DNA of 64,000 bases from CAWKDC01 sp044445605 (GCA_044445605.1 JBIOEA010000001.1:1-64000); one strand, 5' to 3'. Shown: positions 15,406 to 24,485, numbered from the stretch's first letter. Program-made: numbers and translations. Notes: generated by a model from the sequence alone, not told the origin.

Positions 15406-16038
15406 TCATTCCTCATTTTTTTCCATTGACATACGATATTCAATCAAATGAGCAATCGTGCCCATTTTTAATCCGTGTTTTTTAGCAAAAATCACCAAAT
15501 CATCGCGACGCGCCATCGTGCCATCGTCCTTCATGATTTCAATGATCACACCGGCAGGCACTAGCCCCGCCAATGTTGCTAAATCCACTGCCGCTTCCGT
15601 ATGGCCGCGACGTTCTAAGACGCCGCCCTTTTTTGCAATGATCGGGAAAATATGCCCCGGATACACAAAATCATGTTGGCTTGCATCAGGTGCAATCGCT
15701 GCTTGAATGGTTGCGGCACGGTCGTATGCTGAAATACCTGTCGTGGTGCCTACACGCGCATCCAGAGAAATCGTAAATTGCGTGCCTCGTGGGCATGTAT
15801 TATGTTCAACCATCGGGCGTAAACCCAATATTTTTGCTTTGTCTGCCGTTAAACTCAAACACACTAATCCGCGGCCTTCTTTCGTCATGAAATTAATATG
15901 CTCAGGCGTCACGTGCTGTGCGGCGATCATCAGATCGCCTTCATTCTCCCGATCTTCATCATCCACGAGTACAACCATTTCGCCGCGACGAAAGGCGTCA
16001 ATAAGGGTTTCAGTCGTATCAAAGAGCATGGTCATCAA
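15406..16038 (-). CDS. ribB: RibB, 3,4-dihydroxy-2-butanone-4-phosphate synthase
   Basis: Converts ribulose-5-phosphate to the four-carbon unit of riboflavin. The acidic metal/substrate loop VLVDDEDRENEGDLM is near residue 22, with GLVCLSLT, the segment RVGTTTGISAYDRAAT, and the RRGHTEAAVDLA active-site stretch. It is 210 residues and stops after the DHBP synthase domain, so the GTP cyclohydrolase II (RibA) half seen in fused RibBA proteins is absent and must be encoded elsewhere. Confidence 0.95.
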   Translation of the reverse strand: MMTMLFDTTETLIDAFRRGEMVVLVDDEDRENEGDLMIAAQHVTPEHINFMTKEGRGLVCLSLTADKAKILGLRPMVEHNTCPRGTQFTISLDARVGTTTGISAYDRAATIQAAIAPDASQHDFVYPGHIFPIIAKKGGVLERRGHTEAAVDLATLAGLVPAGVIIEIMKDDGTMARRDDLVIFAKKHGLKMGTIAHLIEYRMSMEKNEE

Positions 16039-16704
16039 TTAATGCTCCGTCTCGGCCGTGTGTACCCAACTGGCTAAAATTTCAGCTCCCCACACTTGGG
16101 TAGGATCAGCACCATTGCCTTTTAATAAATGATCGAGATACAGCATGATCATATCCACTTCAAGGTTGACACGATCACCCATTTTGATCGATGAAAAAAT
16201 GGTTTTTTCAAACGTATGTGGAATCACATTAATAAAGAAAGAATGTGACGCGACACAATTCACCGTCATGCTCACGCCATCGATGGCCACACAACCCTTC
16301 GGCGCAATGTAATCCATCACTTTTTTAGGCGCTTCAATTTCAATCACCCAGCAATGGCCTTCTTTTTTCATGCCGACGATGGTACCCACATCAAGCACAT
16401 GCCCTGATACCAAATGCCCACCCAATGGTTTTTGCAGCGTGAGACAATGCTCTAAATTAACGCGCGATCCTTTGATGAGCTGCCGTAATGACGTGCAGCG
16501 TAATGTTTCAGCAGAGACGTCCACACTGAATTGCGTGGCTTTTAAACCCGTGACGGTTAAACAAACCCCGTTAACCGAGACACTGCTACCTAAAATAAGA
16601 CCGTCTAAAAAACCTTTGACGACTTTCACCCATATCGTACGATCGTCTGCATTTTCTTGAACCGACGCAACAGTACCAATATGACTGATTAAACCTGTGA
16701 ACAT
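16039..16704 (-). CDS. ribE: RibE (RibC), riboflavin synthase alpha subunit
   Basis: Dismutates two lumazines to riboflavin. Two tandem lumazine-binding domains are visible, each with a VNGVCLTV/IDGVSMTV strand (about residues 44 and 141), plus the N-terminal MFTGLI and the GGHLVSGHVD-like motif GGHLVSGHVLDVG. 221 residues, slightly longer at the C-terminus than E. coli (213). Overlaps ribD by 16 bases. Confidence 0.95.
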   Translation of the reverse strand: MFTGLISHIGTVASVQENADDRTIWVKVVKGFLDGLILGSSVSVNGVCLTVTGLKATQFSVDVSAETLRCTSLRQLIKGSRVNLEHCLTLQKPLGGHLVSGHVLDVGTIVGMKKEGHCWVIEIEAPKKVMDYIAPKGCVAIDGVSMTVNCVASHSFFINVIPHTFEKTIFSSIKMGDRVNLEVDMIMLYLDHLLKGNGADPTQVWGAEILASWVHTAETEH

Positions 16705-17777
16705 ACCTCATACCTCACACAGAGATCTTCGCCAAATAATTGCGTGCTTTTATACACCATCTTCGGCGCCATATCCGGCCCTATAAACGCCAAAGGCCAA
16801 GCTTCATGCCCGAGCAGCTTGGGGGCCATAAATACCACCCATTCGTCTGCCAACCTTTGACTTAGAAAACTCGCCTGCAAGCGAGGCCCAGATTCTACCA
16901 TGATTTGCCTCAAACCTTCATCTGATAATCGCGAAATCAAGGCCTTAAGGCTCACTTGTCCGTTCACTTCAGGTAAAACCCATATTTGGGCCCGTTTCTG
17001 AAGGTCGGTCTGTTCATTTTTTGAACAGGTAGCTATGATAACCGTTCCTGGCACATCAAACAAGCGCGCCGTCGGAGGCGTCCGCAGGTGGGTGTCGACG
17101 ATAACCCTTAGAGGTGGCCTGAAGGATAGGTGCTCTGCACAGGGTAAACGGACATTGAGTAATGGGTCGTCGGCTAGGATCGTCCCAATCCCCGTGATCA
17201 GAACATCTGATTCGGAGCGCATACGATGGACTTCATGTCGGACGGCCTCGGAGGTAAGGGCATAAGGCGCTTTCCCCCCCTGCTTTGCCGTTCTACCATC
17301 CAGGCTCATGGCTGATTTGATGACTATATAAGGCGTTTGACGGGTCAGGTGGTGGTGGAATGCCTTATTTTGATGACGGGCGTTGAGAGCCAATAAGCCG
17401 GATTCAACGATCACACCGTGGGCACGTAATCGGGCAATGCCTTGACCATTGACCTCTGGAAACGGGTCTTTCGCGGCAATCACCACACGGGCAATCCCAG
17501 CTTTCAGTAATGCATCGACACAAGGCGGTGTCTTACCGGTGTGATTACAAGGCTCCAGGGTGACATAACACGTAGCGCCTCGCGCCGCATCGCCGGCTGA
17601 TTCAAGCGCGAACACTTCTGCATGCGGCCCACCAAAGGCTTGATGATACCCTTCCCCCACGACCTTACCTTGATTCACAATCACTGCCCCGACACAAGGA
17701 TTGGGGCGAGCGAATGGGATGCCACGCTGAGCAAGAGACAATGCTCGCTGCATATGGACAAGATCGTTAAGTGACAC
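16689..17777 (-). CDS. ribD: RibD, bifunctional pyrimidine deaminase/reductase
   Basis: Performs deamination and side-chain reduction in riboflavin synthesis. N-terminal deaminase: RPNPCVGAVIV, the zinc site HAEVFAL and PCNHTGKTPPCVDALL. C-terminal reductase: IKSAMSLDGRTA, SDVLITGIGTILADDPLLNVR, and a VESGP-type motif near residue 300. 362 residues, normal. It overlaps the nrdR end by 11 bases. Confidence 0.95.
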   Translation of the reverse strand: MSLNDLVHMQRALSLAQRGIPFARPNPCVGAVIVNQGKVVGEGYHQAFGGPHAEVFALESAGDAARGATCYVTLEPCNHTGKTPPCVDALLKAGIARVVIAAKDPFPEVNGQGIARLRAHGVIVESGLLALNARHQNKAFHHHLTRQTPYIVIKSAMSLDGRTAKQGGKAPYALTSEAVRHEVHRMRSESDVLITGIGTILADDPLLNVRLPCAEHLSFRPPLRVIVDTHLRTPPTARLFDVPGTVIIATCSKNEQTDLQKRAQIWVLPEVNGQVSLKALISRLSDEGLRQIMVESGPRLQASFLSQRLADEWVVFMAPKLLGHEAWPLAFIGPDMAPKMVYKSTQLFGEDLCVRYEVCSQV

Positions 17778-18234
17778 TGTTATCCTCAGTCGCTAATTTT
17801 TCAATTTCTTCGCGGAACGCATTCACGTCCTCGAAGCTGCGGTAAACCGAAGCGAAACGCACATAGGCAACTTGATCCAAATGACGTAGCGCTTCCATGA
17901 TCCACTCACCCAATTGACGGGAAGGAATTTCACGTTCCCCCACGCCCTGTAAACGGTATTTAATCCGCCCGATAATATCGTCGATGGCTTGGCTGGCGAC
18001 GGGGCGTTTTTCTAATGCACGCACCATGCCGGAACGTAATTTTTGCTCATCAAAGTTAACACGTGACCCATCGCGCTTAACGATACGAGGCAGTGTTAAT
18101 TCTGCGGCCTCGTAGGTGGTAAAGCGTTCGGCACACTCCAAACACTGGCGACGGCGACGCACCTGATCGCCCTCACCTACCAAACGTGAATCGATCACTT
18201 TGGTATCTGCTGCTCCACAATACATACATCTCAT
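17767..18234 (-). CDS. nrdR: NrdR, transcriptional repressor of ribonucleotide reductase
   Basis: Zinc-ribbon plus ATP-cone repressor that senses dATP/ATP and acts at NrdR boxes. The N-terminus MRCMYCG and CLECAERFTTYE supply the four zinc cysteines around RRRRQ; the ATP-cone follows (LPRIVKRDGSRVNFDEQKL). Start 18234 is the canonical MRCMYC start; a longer frame to 18279 is rejected. 155 residues. Between glyA and ribD, the usual gammaproteobacterial order. Confidence 0.96.
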   Translation of the reverse strand: MRCMYCGAADTKVIDSRLVGEGDQVRRRRQCLECAERFTTYEAAELTLPRIVKRDGSRVNFDEQKLRSGMVRALEKRPVASQAIDDIIGRIKYRLQGVGEREIPSRQLGEWIMEALRHLDQVAYVRFASVYRSFEDVNAFREEIEKLATEDNSVT

Positions 18235-18248
18235 GATGATCTGTCCTT

Positions 18249-19505
18249 TTATTTCGCATACACAGGGAAGCGCGCGCACAACGCCAACATCTCGGCTTTC
18301 ACACGCTTGATAACGGATTCGTCATTGATATTATCAAAAATATCGGCAATTGCCTGGGATAGTTGCACACATTCGGCTTCTTTGAAACCTCTCGTTGTCA
18401 CGGCAGGTGTTCCCACGCGGATACCACTGGTAATGAAAGGTGAAGCAGGATCACGAGGCACACTGTTTTTATTCACAGTGATATTGGCTTCGCCTAATGC
18501 GGCTTCGGCATCTTTACCGGTAATACCTTTATCCACTAACGATATTAAGAATAGATGGTTGTCGGTTCCGCCCGAGACAATATGGTAACCGCGCGCCTGG
18601 AGTGTTTCTGCCATGGCGTTTGCGTTCTTCAACACTTGCGTTTGATATCCTTTAAAGTCTTCTTGCAATGCTTCTTGGAACGCAACGGCTTTGGCGGCGA
18701 TCACATGCATCAGTGGGCCACCCTGCGTACCGGGGAAAATCATGGAGTTTAATTTTTTAGAAATATCAGGTTGATTCTTGGTCAGAATGATACCGCCGCG
18801 TGGGCCGCGGAGTGTTTTGTGGGTGGTAGAAGTCACGACGTGCGCATGGTCCAATGGATTAGGATACAAGCCAACGGCGACCAATCCGGCGACATGCGCC
18901 ATATCGACAAACAAATACGCACCGACTTCATCGGCAATTTGGCGGAAAATCGACCAATCGATTTTGCGTGAATAGGCGGAGAAGCCAGCGATGATCATTT
19001 TAGGTTTATGTTCATGGGCAAGTTTGCGAATGGTTTCGTAATCGATAAGATCGGTGGCAGGGTCGAGGCCGTAGGCGACACTATTATATATCTGGCCGGA
19101 GAAGTTGACTTTGGAGCCGTGGGTCAAATGGCCGCCAGCGTTTAAGTCCATACCGAGAACGGTATCACCGGGTTTGATCAATGCCATATAAACGGCGGCG
19201 TTGGCTTGGGAGCCTGAGTGGGGTTGAACGTTGGCCCAGTCGGCACCGAAGAGCTTGATGACGCGATCGATGGCGAGGCGTTCAGCGACGTCGACGTATT
19301 CGCAGCCGCCGTAATAGCGCTTACCGGGGTACCCTTCTGCATATTTGTTGGTTAAGACGGAGCCTTGGGCTTCGAGGACACGGGGGCTGACGTAGTTTTC
19401 GGAAGCGATCAATTCGATGTGGTCTTCTTGTCGTTGGGCTTCATGTTGGATGGCTTCAGCGAGGACGGGGTCAAAGGCTGAAATAGGCATATTTTTGGCG
19501 AACAT
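18249..19505 (-). CDS. glyA: GlyA, serine hydroxymethyltransferase
   Basis: PLP enzyme converting serine and tetrahydrofolate to glycine and 5,10-methylene-THF. Seen: ELIASENYVSPRVLEAQGS, YAEGYPGKRYYGGCEYVD, and the PLP-lysine motif VTSTTHKTLRGPRGG. 418 residues, full length. First gene of the long minus-strand cluster, preceded by GGGG as ribosome-binding site. Divergent from the tmRNA gene, sharing a 124-base intergenic region. Confidence 0.97.
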   Translation of the reverse strand: MFAKNMPISAFDPVLAEAIQHEAQRQEDHIELIASENYVSPRVLEAQGSVLTNKYAEGYPGKRYYGGCEYVDVAERLAIDRVIKLFGADWANVQPHSGSQANAAVYMALIKPGDTVLGMDLNAGGHLTHGSKVNFSGQIYNSVAYGLDPATDLIDYETIRKLAHEHKPKMIIAGFSAYSRKIDWSIFRQIADEVGAYLFVDMAHVAGLVAVGLYPNPLDHAHVVTSTTHKTLRGPRGGIILTKNQPDISKKLNSMIFPGTQGGPLMHVIAAKAVAFQEALQEDFKGYQTQVLKNANAMAETLQARGYHIVSGGTDNHLFLISLVDKGITGKDAEAALGEANITVNKNSVPRDPASPFITSGIRVGTPAVTTRGFKEAECVQLSQAIADIFDNINDESVIKRVKAEMLALCARFPVYAK

Positions 19506-19589
19506 AGCGATATCCCCTGGCGGCTTAATGAAAGCGATATTGTACTCCGAGTATTAAGAAAAGTAGAGAGTTTTTAAGGTTTTTTAAGC

Positions 19590-19618
19590 TTGTATTGCAG
19601 CCTAGTAGGGAATATACT
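19590..19618 (+). promoter_or_regulatory. Sigma-70 promoter of ssrA
   Basis: TTGTAT at 19590-19595 and TATACT at 19613-19618 with exactly 17 bases between, placing the start a few bases before the mature tmRNA 5' end at 19630. Confidence 0.7.
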
Positions 19619-19629
19619 GTACATCTCAA

Positions 19630-20026
19630 GGGGGTGACCTGGTTTCGACGTGGGTTGCAAACCCCAAGGGGCATGTCGAGCAACGTGGCTTAACTCGTTA
19701 ATCTAGCTGCAAATTCTAGGTGCAAACTACGCAACCTATGCTGATGAGACCGCTGTAGCCGCCTAACCGCGACTATGCGTCTCGCCGCTTAATACACGGC
19801 AGGCACCGTTACTACTTTGTGTCAATCCGAGGTAAATAACGGTCATTTAGATTGAACCGCTGCTGCGACCCCACCTGAGGTCAATGCAGTCAAAACGATC
19901 AGGCTCGCAGTGGGTTCTATCTTTGCACATCAGATGGCCCATTGTTAAAACTGAGTATGTGATAAACATGTAGAACCGAGGGCAGAGTGCTTGCGGACGC
20001 GGGTTCGATTCCCGCCACCTCCACCA
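19630..20026 (+). ncRNA. ssrA: tmRNA (SsrA), trans-translation RNA
   Basis: One-piece tmRNA of 397 bases. The 5' end GGGGGTGACCTGGTTTCGAC pairs as acceptor stem with CACCTCC before the encoded ACCA end; the T-arm GGGTTCGATTCCC is present. The resume codon is GCA at 19722 after TAGGT, matching the E. coli TAGTC-GCA context. The tag reads ANYATYADETAVAA then TAA (19764-19766): it keeps the -AA end recognised by ClpXP-type proteases but differs from the common ANDENYALAA. Its 3' end is the insertion site of the island downstream. Confidence 0.97.
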
Positions 20027-20059
20027 CATTCAAGTTCAATACCATCCGATAACATCCAG

Positions 20060-20086
20060 AAACCCCTTGTAATACAGGGGTTTTTT
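20060..20086 (+). terminator. Intrinsic terminator downstream of ssrA
   Basis: AACCCC and GGGGTT arms around TTGTAATACA followed by TTTTTT (20081-20086). It lies just outside the mature tmRNA, inside the putative left island arm. Confidence 0.8.
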
Positions 20087-20139
20087 ATTTTACAATGGAC
20101 AACGTTGTGTATTGCAGGCCCCCACAATCCACCCCCAAA

Positions 20140-20162
20140 TGGGGGCTTTCTTAGGGGCTTTT
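20140..20162. repeat. Left copy of an island-end motif (possible integrase arm site)
   Basis: tgggggctttcttaggggctttt at 20140-20162 is matched near the other end of the island by tgggggcttttctgggggctta (27557-27578) in the same orientation. Each copy itself contains two ggggctt units about 11 bases apart. Position at both element ends suggests arm-type integrase or excisionase binding sites, but this is inference. Confidence 0.5.
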
Positions 20163-20189
20163 CACGTTAGCAGTAAGGAGAGGCCCCCA

Positions 20190-21404
20190 ATGGCGCTCAC
20201 GGATGTAAAGATTCGCCAAGCAAAACCCAGTGACAAGGCTTTCAAGCTGGCAGACGAAAAAGGTTTGTATCTCTTAGTCACCCCCCAAGGCTCCAAGCTT
20301 TGGAAGTTTAAATACCGATTCGCCCAAAAAGAAAAGAAGCTCAGTCTCGGTGCCTATCCAGATGTCTCGCTGGCAGATGCCAGAGCAAAACGCGACAAGG
20401 CTCGCTCCCTGCTCGCTCGAGATGTCGACCCAGGTCTACTCAAGCAGGTCAACAAACGGGCCACTAAGATAGCCGCTGAAACCAGCTTTGAACATGTTAC
20501 TAGAGAGTGGTACGTCAAGCACTCCACCCAATGGAAGCCGAGTCATGGGGAGCGCATCTTGCGTCGCTTTGAGCGAGATCTATTTCCATGGATTGGCCCA
20601 CGACCTATTGCTGAAATCAGCGCCCCGGAACTGCTGGCCGTCTTAAGAAGAATTGAAGATCGCGGTAGTGTAGAAACTGCCCATCGAGCCTTGCAGAATT
20701 GCGGACAAGTCTTTCGTTATGCTGTTGCCACTGGGCGGGCTGAACGTGATCCAAGTGGTGATCTACGCGGCGCGCTGGCACCCCCCAAGCAATCACACTT
20801 TGCATCACTGACTGATCCTAAAGAAATTGGAGCCCTACTGCGCGCAATCAATGGATATCAGGGACACTTCCCCACGGTCTGTGCCTTGCGTCTAGCCCCC
20901 CTCGTCTTTGTACGACCTGGCGAATTGCGCAATGCTGAATGGTCAGAGTTTGATCTGGATAAATCAGAGTGGCGGATCCCTGGTGAAAAAATGAAAATGA
21001 ATGAAAAGCACATCATCCCTCTATCAACCCAAGCATTAGCAATCTTAAAAGAACTACATCCCTTAACAGGTCATGGTCAATACCTCTTCCCCAGTGTGCG
21101 GACCCCCAAGCGCCCTATGTCTGAGAACACGCTCAACGGTGCACTGCGTCGGCTCGGGTACACCACGAGTGATATGACAGCGCACGGCTTCCGAAGCATG
21201 GCGTGCACTCTTCTCAACGAACAAGGGTGTTGGAACCGTGACGCCATCGAACGACAACTCGCACACTCTGAACGTAACTCTGTCCGCGCAGCTTACAACT
21301 ACGCAGAACATCTTCCCGAGCGGCGAGAAATGATGCAGTGGTGGAGCGATCACCTGGAAGGGCTTATGAGCGGTGCAATGATTTTAAATATCAAGGTGAG
21401 TTAG
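20190..21404 (+). CDS. Tyrosine recombinase, P4-type integrase
   Basis: Site-specific integrase expected to insert and excise the island at ssrA. N-terminal DUF4102-type arm-binding region (MALTDVKIRQAKPSDKAFKL, GLYLLVTPQGSKLWKF, LGAYPDVSLADARAKRD), SAM-like core-binding domain (about 100-190), and catalytic domain with RPGELRNAEW (first Arg), HGFRSMA (His-x-x-Arg), LAHSERN (His) and AAYNYAEHL (Tyr nucleophile), all present. Start at 20190 follows AAGGAG; the frame runs open to 20112. 404 residues, normal. The catalytic set is intact, so the island may still move. Confidence 0.95.
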   Translation: MALTDVKIRQAKPSDKAFKLADEKGLYLLVTPQGSKLWKFKYRFAQKEKKLSLGAYPDVSLADARAKRDKARSLLARDVDPGLLKQVNKRATKIAAETSFEHVTREWYVKHSTQWKPSHGERILRRFERDLFPWIGPRPIAEISAPELLAVLRRIEDRGSVETAHRALQNCGQVFRYAVATGRAERDPSGDLRGALAPPKQSHFASLTDPKEIGALLRAINGYQGHFPTVCALRLAPLVFVRPGELRNAEWSEFDLDKSEWRIPGEKMKMNEKHIIPLSTQALAILKELHPLTGHGQYLFPSVRTPKRPMSENTLNGALRRLGYTTSDMTAHGFRSMACTLLNEQGCWNRDAIERQLAHSERNSVRAAYNYAEHLPERREMMQWWSDHLEGLMSGAMILNIKVS

Positions 21405-22043
21405 ATGTTAAATGCTTTAATCGATTATATCTTTTGGGCGAAAATGGATCTATGGACTACACACCAGGCTGTTTCACTATTTATTGGATGGGATCCTAAT
21501 GTACAATATTTTGAGCACTCGAAAGGTTATAATGACTACAAAAATTTAATGATGCTGATTGATGCCGCCAAGAAAGTTGGTCATTTGCGCGAGACCAATT
21601 CACCCGCCGACTTCTATAAGTGGGCACAAAGAAAGAATATCAAAATCCCATCAAAACTATGCAAAGCCATCACAACTCACAGCAACCAATTCATTGACTG
21701 GGAGAAGAAATGCCTAGAAGAAATGGAAAAATCAAATAGAAAAGATGAAAAAATCGAACAGCTCGAATCTAAACTAGACAATTCATTTATGCTGCTTGAG
21801 AAAAACGACCCGTTTTATTCGAGCGAATTGAATACCGCGATTGCATTACAAGGCAACATGAAAAAGAAATTTAATAAAAGATATCCAACTATTTCCGAGA
21901 TAGCTGAAATTATAAAAAATGATTTTGCATCCGCCAAGCTAAAATCCGGCGCAGCAAAAAGAATAGCAACGGTTGTCAATCCCGATAAAAGAAAGGATGG
22001 GCCCGTTAGTGAACTGCCCATAGAAACATGGCAGACACACTAA
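21405..22043 (+). CDS. Uncharacterised integrase-associated protein
   Basis: 212-residue protein starting directly after the integrase stop codon, so almost certainly co-transcribed. N-terminal half: WTTHQAVSLFIGWDPN near residue 20, a motif that resembles the W-x-x-x-x-A-x-x-L-x-G-x-D-P segment common in small phage-island proteins. The middle is a predicted coiled coil (about 105-135, CLEEMEKSNRKDEKIEQLE). The C-terminal region (YPTISEIAEIIKNDFASAKLKSGAAKRIATVVNP) looks helical and DNA-binding-like. I do not recognise the family; role in the island is unknown. Confidence 0.6.
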   Translation: MLNALIDYIFWAKMDLWTTHQAVSLFIGWDPNVQYFEHSKGYNDYKNLMMLIDAAKKVGHLRETNSPADFYKWAQRKNIKIPSKLCKAITTHSNQFIDWEKKCLEEMEKSNRKDEKIEQLESKLDNSFMLLEKNDPFYSSELNTAIALQGNMKKKFNKRYPTISEIAEIIKNDFASAKLKSGAAKRIATVVNPDKRKDGPVSELPIETWQTH

Positions 22044-22057
22044 CGGACTCCATATAC

Positions 22058-22327
22058 TTAACGTGAGGGAGCACTACGATAGTGTTCCTGAACATAGGTA
22101 CCATCTTGTCGGTAGTAAGGATCAACATGTACTGTCCTAGGTCTGCCAGTTTCTTGGCTTATCTGCCCATAGGATGACTGATTGCCGCTATCATAGCTTC
22201 TGCTCGAACCAGAATTCAGACTATAAGGTGAACCTGAATCATTATCATCAAGAACCGATGCCTGCCCCAATGTTGCTGAAAACAATAGGCTCAGCGTCAA
22301 CATAAATGCGAATAGATATTTTTTCAT
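22058..22327 (-). CDS. Small secreted protein with C-terminal DGTYVQ-HYRS motif
   Basis: 89 residues from the start at 22327 (MKKYLFAFMLTLSLLFSATLGQAS), preceded by AGAGG; a longer start at 22348 is possible. Clear Sec signal peptide, then a Ser/Gly/Tyr-rich low-complexity stretch and a C-terminal VHVDPYYRQDGTYVQEHYRS. The RKDGTYV-x-HYR ending is seen in many short exported proteins of unknown function. It is the only minus-strand gene in the left half of the island. Confidence 0.6.
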   Translation of the reverse strand: MKKYLFAFMLTLSLLFSATLGQASVLDDNDSGSPYSLNSGSSRSYDSGNQSSYGQISQETGRPRTVHVDPYYRQDGTYVQEHYRSAPSR

Positions 22328-22348
22328 AATGCCTCTTACAACCTTCAT

Positions 22349-22587
22349 TATTCCTTAAGGAATGGGAAGTATACCCGCCAAAACAAGTATGGTCAATAGC
22401 TTTGTTTGGCCTGTCACCCTCAACCCCTAAGAGAATCTAGGCCTAACCATATAATTTCAGCTTACGCAGCAAATAAAACCCCCGGGGGGTTCTAGCCCAG
22501 TAACCACGTGGATTTTACGCAACCCCCTGGGTGTTTATCAATGGCATTTAGAGCAACACCACCAACTGTTCTAGCTGTTTCATCCCT
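22349..22587. other. Gene-free gap with a short GC palindrome
   Basis: Between the small secreted gene and the AlpA leader there is no convincing gene. It contains a perfect palindromic run AACCCCCGGGGGGTT-type hairpin (22477-22491) followed by a second C-run (cgcaaccccctggg near 22519). No T-run follows closely. Confidence 0.5.
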
Positions 22588-22632
22588 TCGAGACGTGATG
22601 CAATCGTATCTCGAGACGTGACGCAATCGCAT
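22588..22632. repeat. Two 22-bp direct repeats upstream of alpA-like gene (candidate operator)
   Basis: tcgagacgtgatgcaatcgtat at 22588 and tcgagacgtgacgcaatcgcat at 22611 are direct repeats differing at two positions, spaced by one base, ending 28 bases before the start of the AlpA-like gene. Their position suggests a binding site for the AlpA-like protein or another regulator. Confidence 0.65.
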
Positions 22633-22660
22633 CGTCTTTTAATACACGAGGAGAAACAAA

Positions 22661-22879
22661 ATGGCTCAACAGTCACAAACGGGATACCTAAGACTTGCTC
22701 ATATTGTCGGCAACCCCAAAGCAAACCCACCCATAGCACCACTGATCCCTGTAGGAAAATCCACCTGGTGGAAGGGAGTCAAAGCAGGAAGGTTCCCAAT
22801 GCCAGTAAAGCTCGGGCCGCGCATCACTGCCTGGCGTGTCGAGGACATCATGGCGTTAATTACACGAATGGGGAGTTAA
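22661..22879 (+). CDS. AlpA-family phage regulatory / excisionase-like protein
   Basis: 72-residue small winged-helix DNA-binding protein of the MerR/excisionase fold. The AlpA signature is clear: PVGKSTWWKGVKAGRFPMPVKLGPRITAWRVEDIMALI. In P4-like elements AlpA activates integrase/excision functions or replication genes (family knowledge). It has an AGGAG ribosome-binding site and is preceded by the 22-bp direct repeats. Next downstream is the phage-type ATPase. Confidence 0.9.
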   Translation: MAQQSQTGYLRLAHIVGNPKANPPIAPLIPVGKSTWWKGVKAGRFPMPVKLGPRITAWRVEDIMALITRMGS

Positions 22880-22966
22880 TGAATGGGTACTGACAATATA
22901 CACGGAACGATCCACAGCGCCGGTACGCGCTGTGAGTCAACAGTAACAACTAAACAGGAAAGCATT

Positions 22967-24475
22967 ATGACAAATCAACAGACGCTAAGCAATACTCAAC
23001 AAACAGAAGCACAAGGTACAATCACCACCCAAGTGCTAGGGCTTTGCAATGGATTCGAGTTCTTTCACACTCCCGATAATGAGGCCTATGTGACCATAGA
23101 AACAGGAGAATATATCGAAAACTATCCAATTAAATCGAATGAATTTCATCAGCTGATCAGCAACATGTTCTATAAAAGAACAGGGCAAGGACTGAGGGGC
23201 AGCACCTTCAATGATCTTTTGCCAACCTTCCAAGCAAGAGCATCATTCGAAGGCCAAGAGCACAAGGTGTATATGCGGACAGCTTTTGTAGGCGGAAAAA
23301 TATATGTCGACCTTTGTAACAAAAAAAGGCAGTGCGTTGAAATCAGTGAAAATGGTTGGAAAATTCTCAACAAACCACCAGTCAAATTTAAACGCACAAA
23401 ATATATGGCAGCCCTACCGTTTCCTGAACAATACGGTGATGTGGTCAAACTCCGCAAATTCATCAATATTTCTGATGATGACTATAGGGTACTGATAGGC
23501 TGGCTTCTTGCAGCACTAAAGGGAACAACTCCACTACCCATACTCGTTATAATGGGCGGGCAAGGCAGTGGCAAAAGTACTGCAACAAAAATCATCCGTG
23601 ATTTATTTGACCCCTCTACCGTACCGTTAAGATGCTCATACACAAATAGCCGTGACTTAATGATCACATGCTCCAACACTTATGGCATAACCATGGATAA
23701 CATCTCGCACATATCAGATGAAATGTCAGATATACTTTGTGGCATAGCTACGGGCACGGGTCAGTCACATCGTGTTCTCCACACTAATCGTGAAGAAGAT
23801 GTACTCGAGGGAAGGAATCCTATCATTATCAACGGAATTGATGGACTACCATCACGCGCTGATTTTATCGATAGAGCTGTGCTAATTTCGCCAAAGCCAA
23901 TATCAGAATTAAACAGGATACCTGAAACCAAATTGATTTGCGATTATGAAAATGATAGGTGTAAGATTTTTGGGGGCTTATGTGATGCACTAGCAGGCGC
24001 ACTTGAACGTTTGCCATCAATACACCTTGATAGCTACCCTCGAATGGCGGATTTTGTTTTGCTCGGGGCAGCCGCTGAAACACGATTGAAATGGCCAGAC
24101 GGAACTTTCCGTACAGCCTATCAGAATAATCAGATGGAACTTACTCATCGTACAATCGAAAGCAATGCCTTCATTGATATGCTTATGTATTATTTAAAAT
24201 TCCACAATAATTACTTTCATGGAACCATCTCATCTCTGATGGATGCTGTTGAAACATTCGTAAAAAGTCCGAATGGAACAAATATTCCAGAACCTCTCGA
24301 TCGAGAATCTGCACGACAGACCAACTCAAGAAATTGGCCAGGCTCACCACAACATGCAGGACAACTTCTTACCAGGTTTGAACCTAGCTTACGAATGATG
24401 GGAATACAGATTGGACGCACGCGTGGTAAAACGTCTGAAAGAGCTCGGCTTATCGAAATTAAAAAAATTGAATGA
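22967..24475 (+). CDS. Phage/satellite-type AAA+ ATPase (replication helicase-like)
   Basis: About 502 residues from ATG 22967 (MTNQQTLSNTQQTE), which has AGGAAAG upstream; an earlier in-frame ATG at 22883 gives 530. The ATPase core is near the middle: Walker A GGQGSGKSTATK, Walker B ITMDNISH, then an Asn/Arg region LEGRNPIIINGI and an arginine-containing LPSRADFIDRAVLISP. The domain order resembles the C-terminal helicase part of D5/primase-like proteins of phages and satellites, but no primase domain is evident. It probably drives replication or maintenance of the island. Confidence 0.7.
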   Translation: MTNQQTLSNTQQTEAQGTITTQVLGLCNGFEFFHTPDNEAYVTIETGEYIENYPIKSNEFHQLISNMFYKRTGQGLRGSTFNDLLPTFQARASFEGQEHKVYMRTAFVGGKIYVDLCNKKRQCVEISENGWKILNKPPVKFKRTKYMAALPFPEQYGDVVKLRKFINISDDDYRVLIGWLLAALKGTTPLPILVIMGGQGSGKSTATKIIRDLFDPSTVPLRCSYTNSRDLMITCSNTYGITMDNISHISDEMSDILCGIATGTGQSHRVLHTNREEDVLEGRNPIIINGIDGLPSRADFIDRAVLISPKPISELNRIPETKLICDYENDRCKIFGGLCDALAGALERLPSIHLDSYPRMADFVLLGAAAETRLKWPDGTFRTAYQNNQMELTHRTIESNAFIDMLMYYLKFHNNYFHGTISSLMDAVETFVKSPNGTNIPEPLDRESARQTNSRNWPGSPQHAGQLLTRFEPSLRMMGIQIGRTRGKTSERARLIEIKKIE

Positions 24476-24485
24476 GGTATTTTAA

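Noticed and set aside
22883..22966. Earlier ATG start for the island ATPase
   Set aside because: The ATG at 22967 has a clear AGGAAAG site, while the 28 extra residues are low-complexity and unlike the family.
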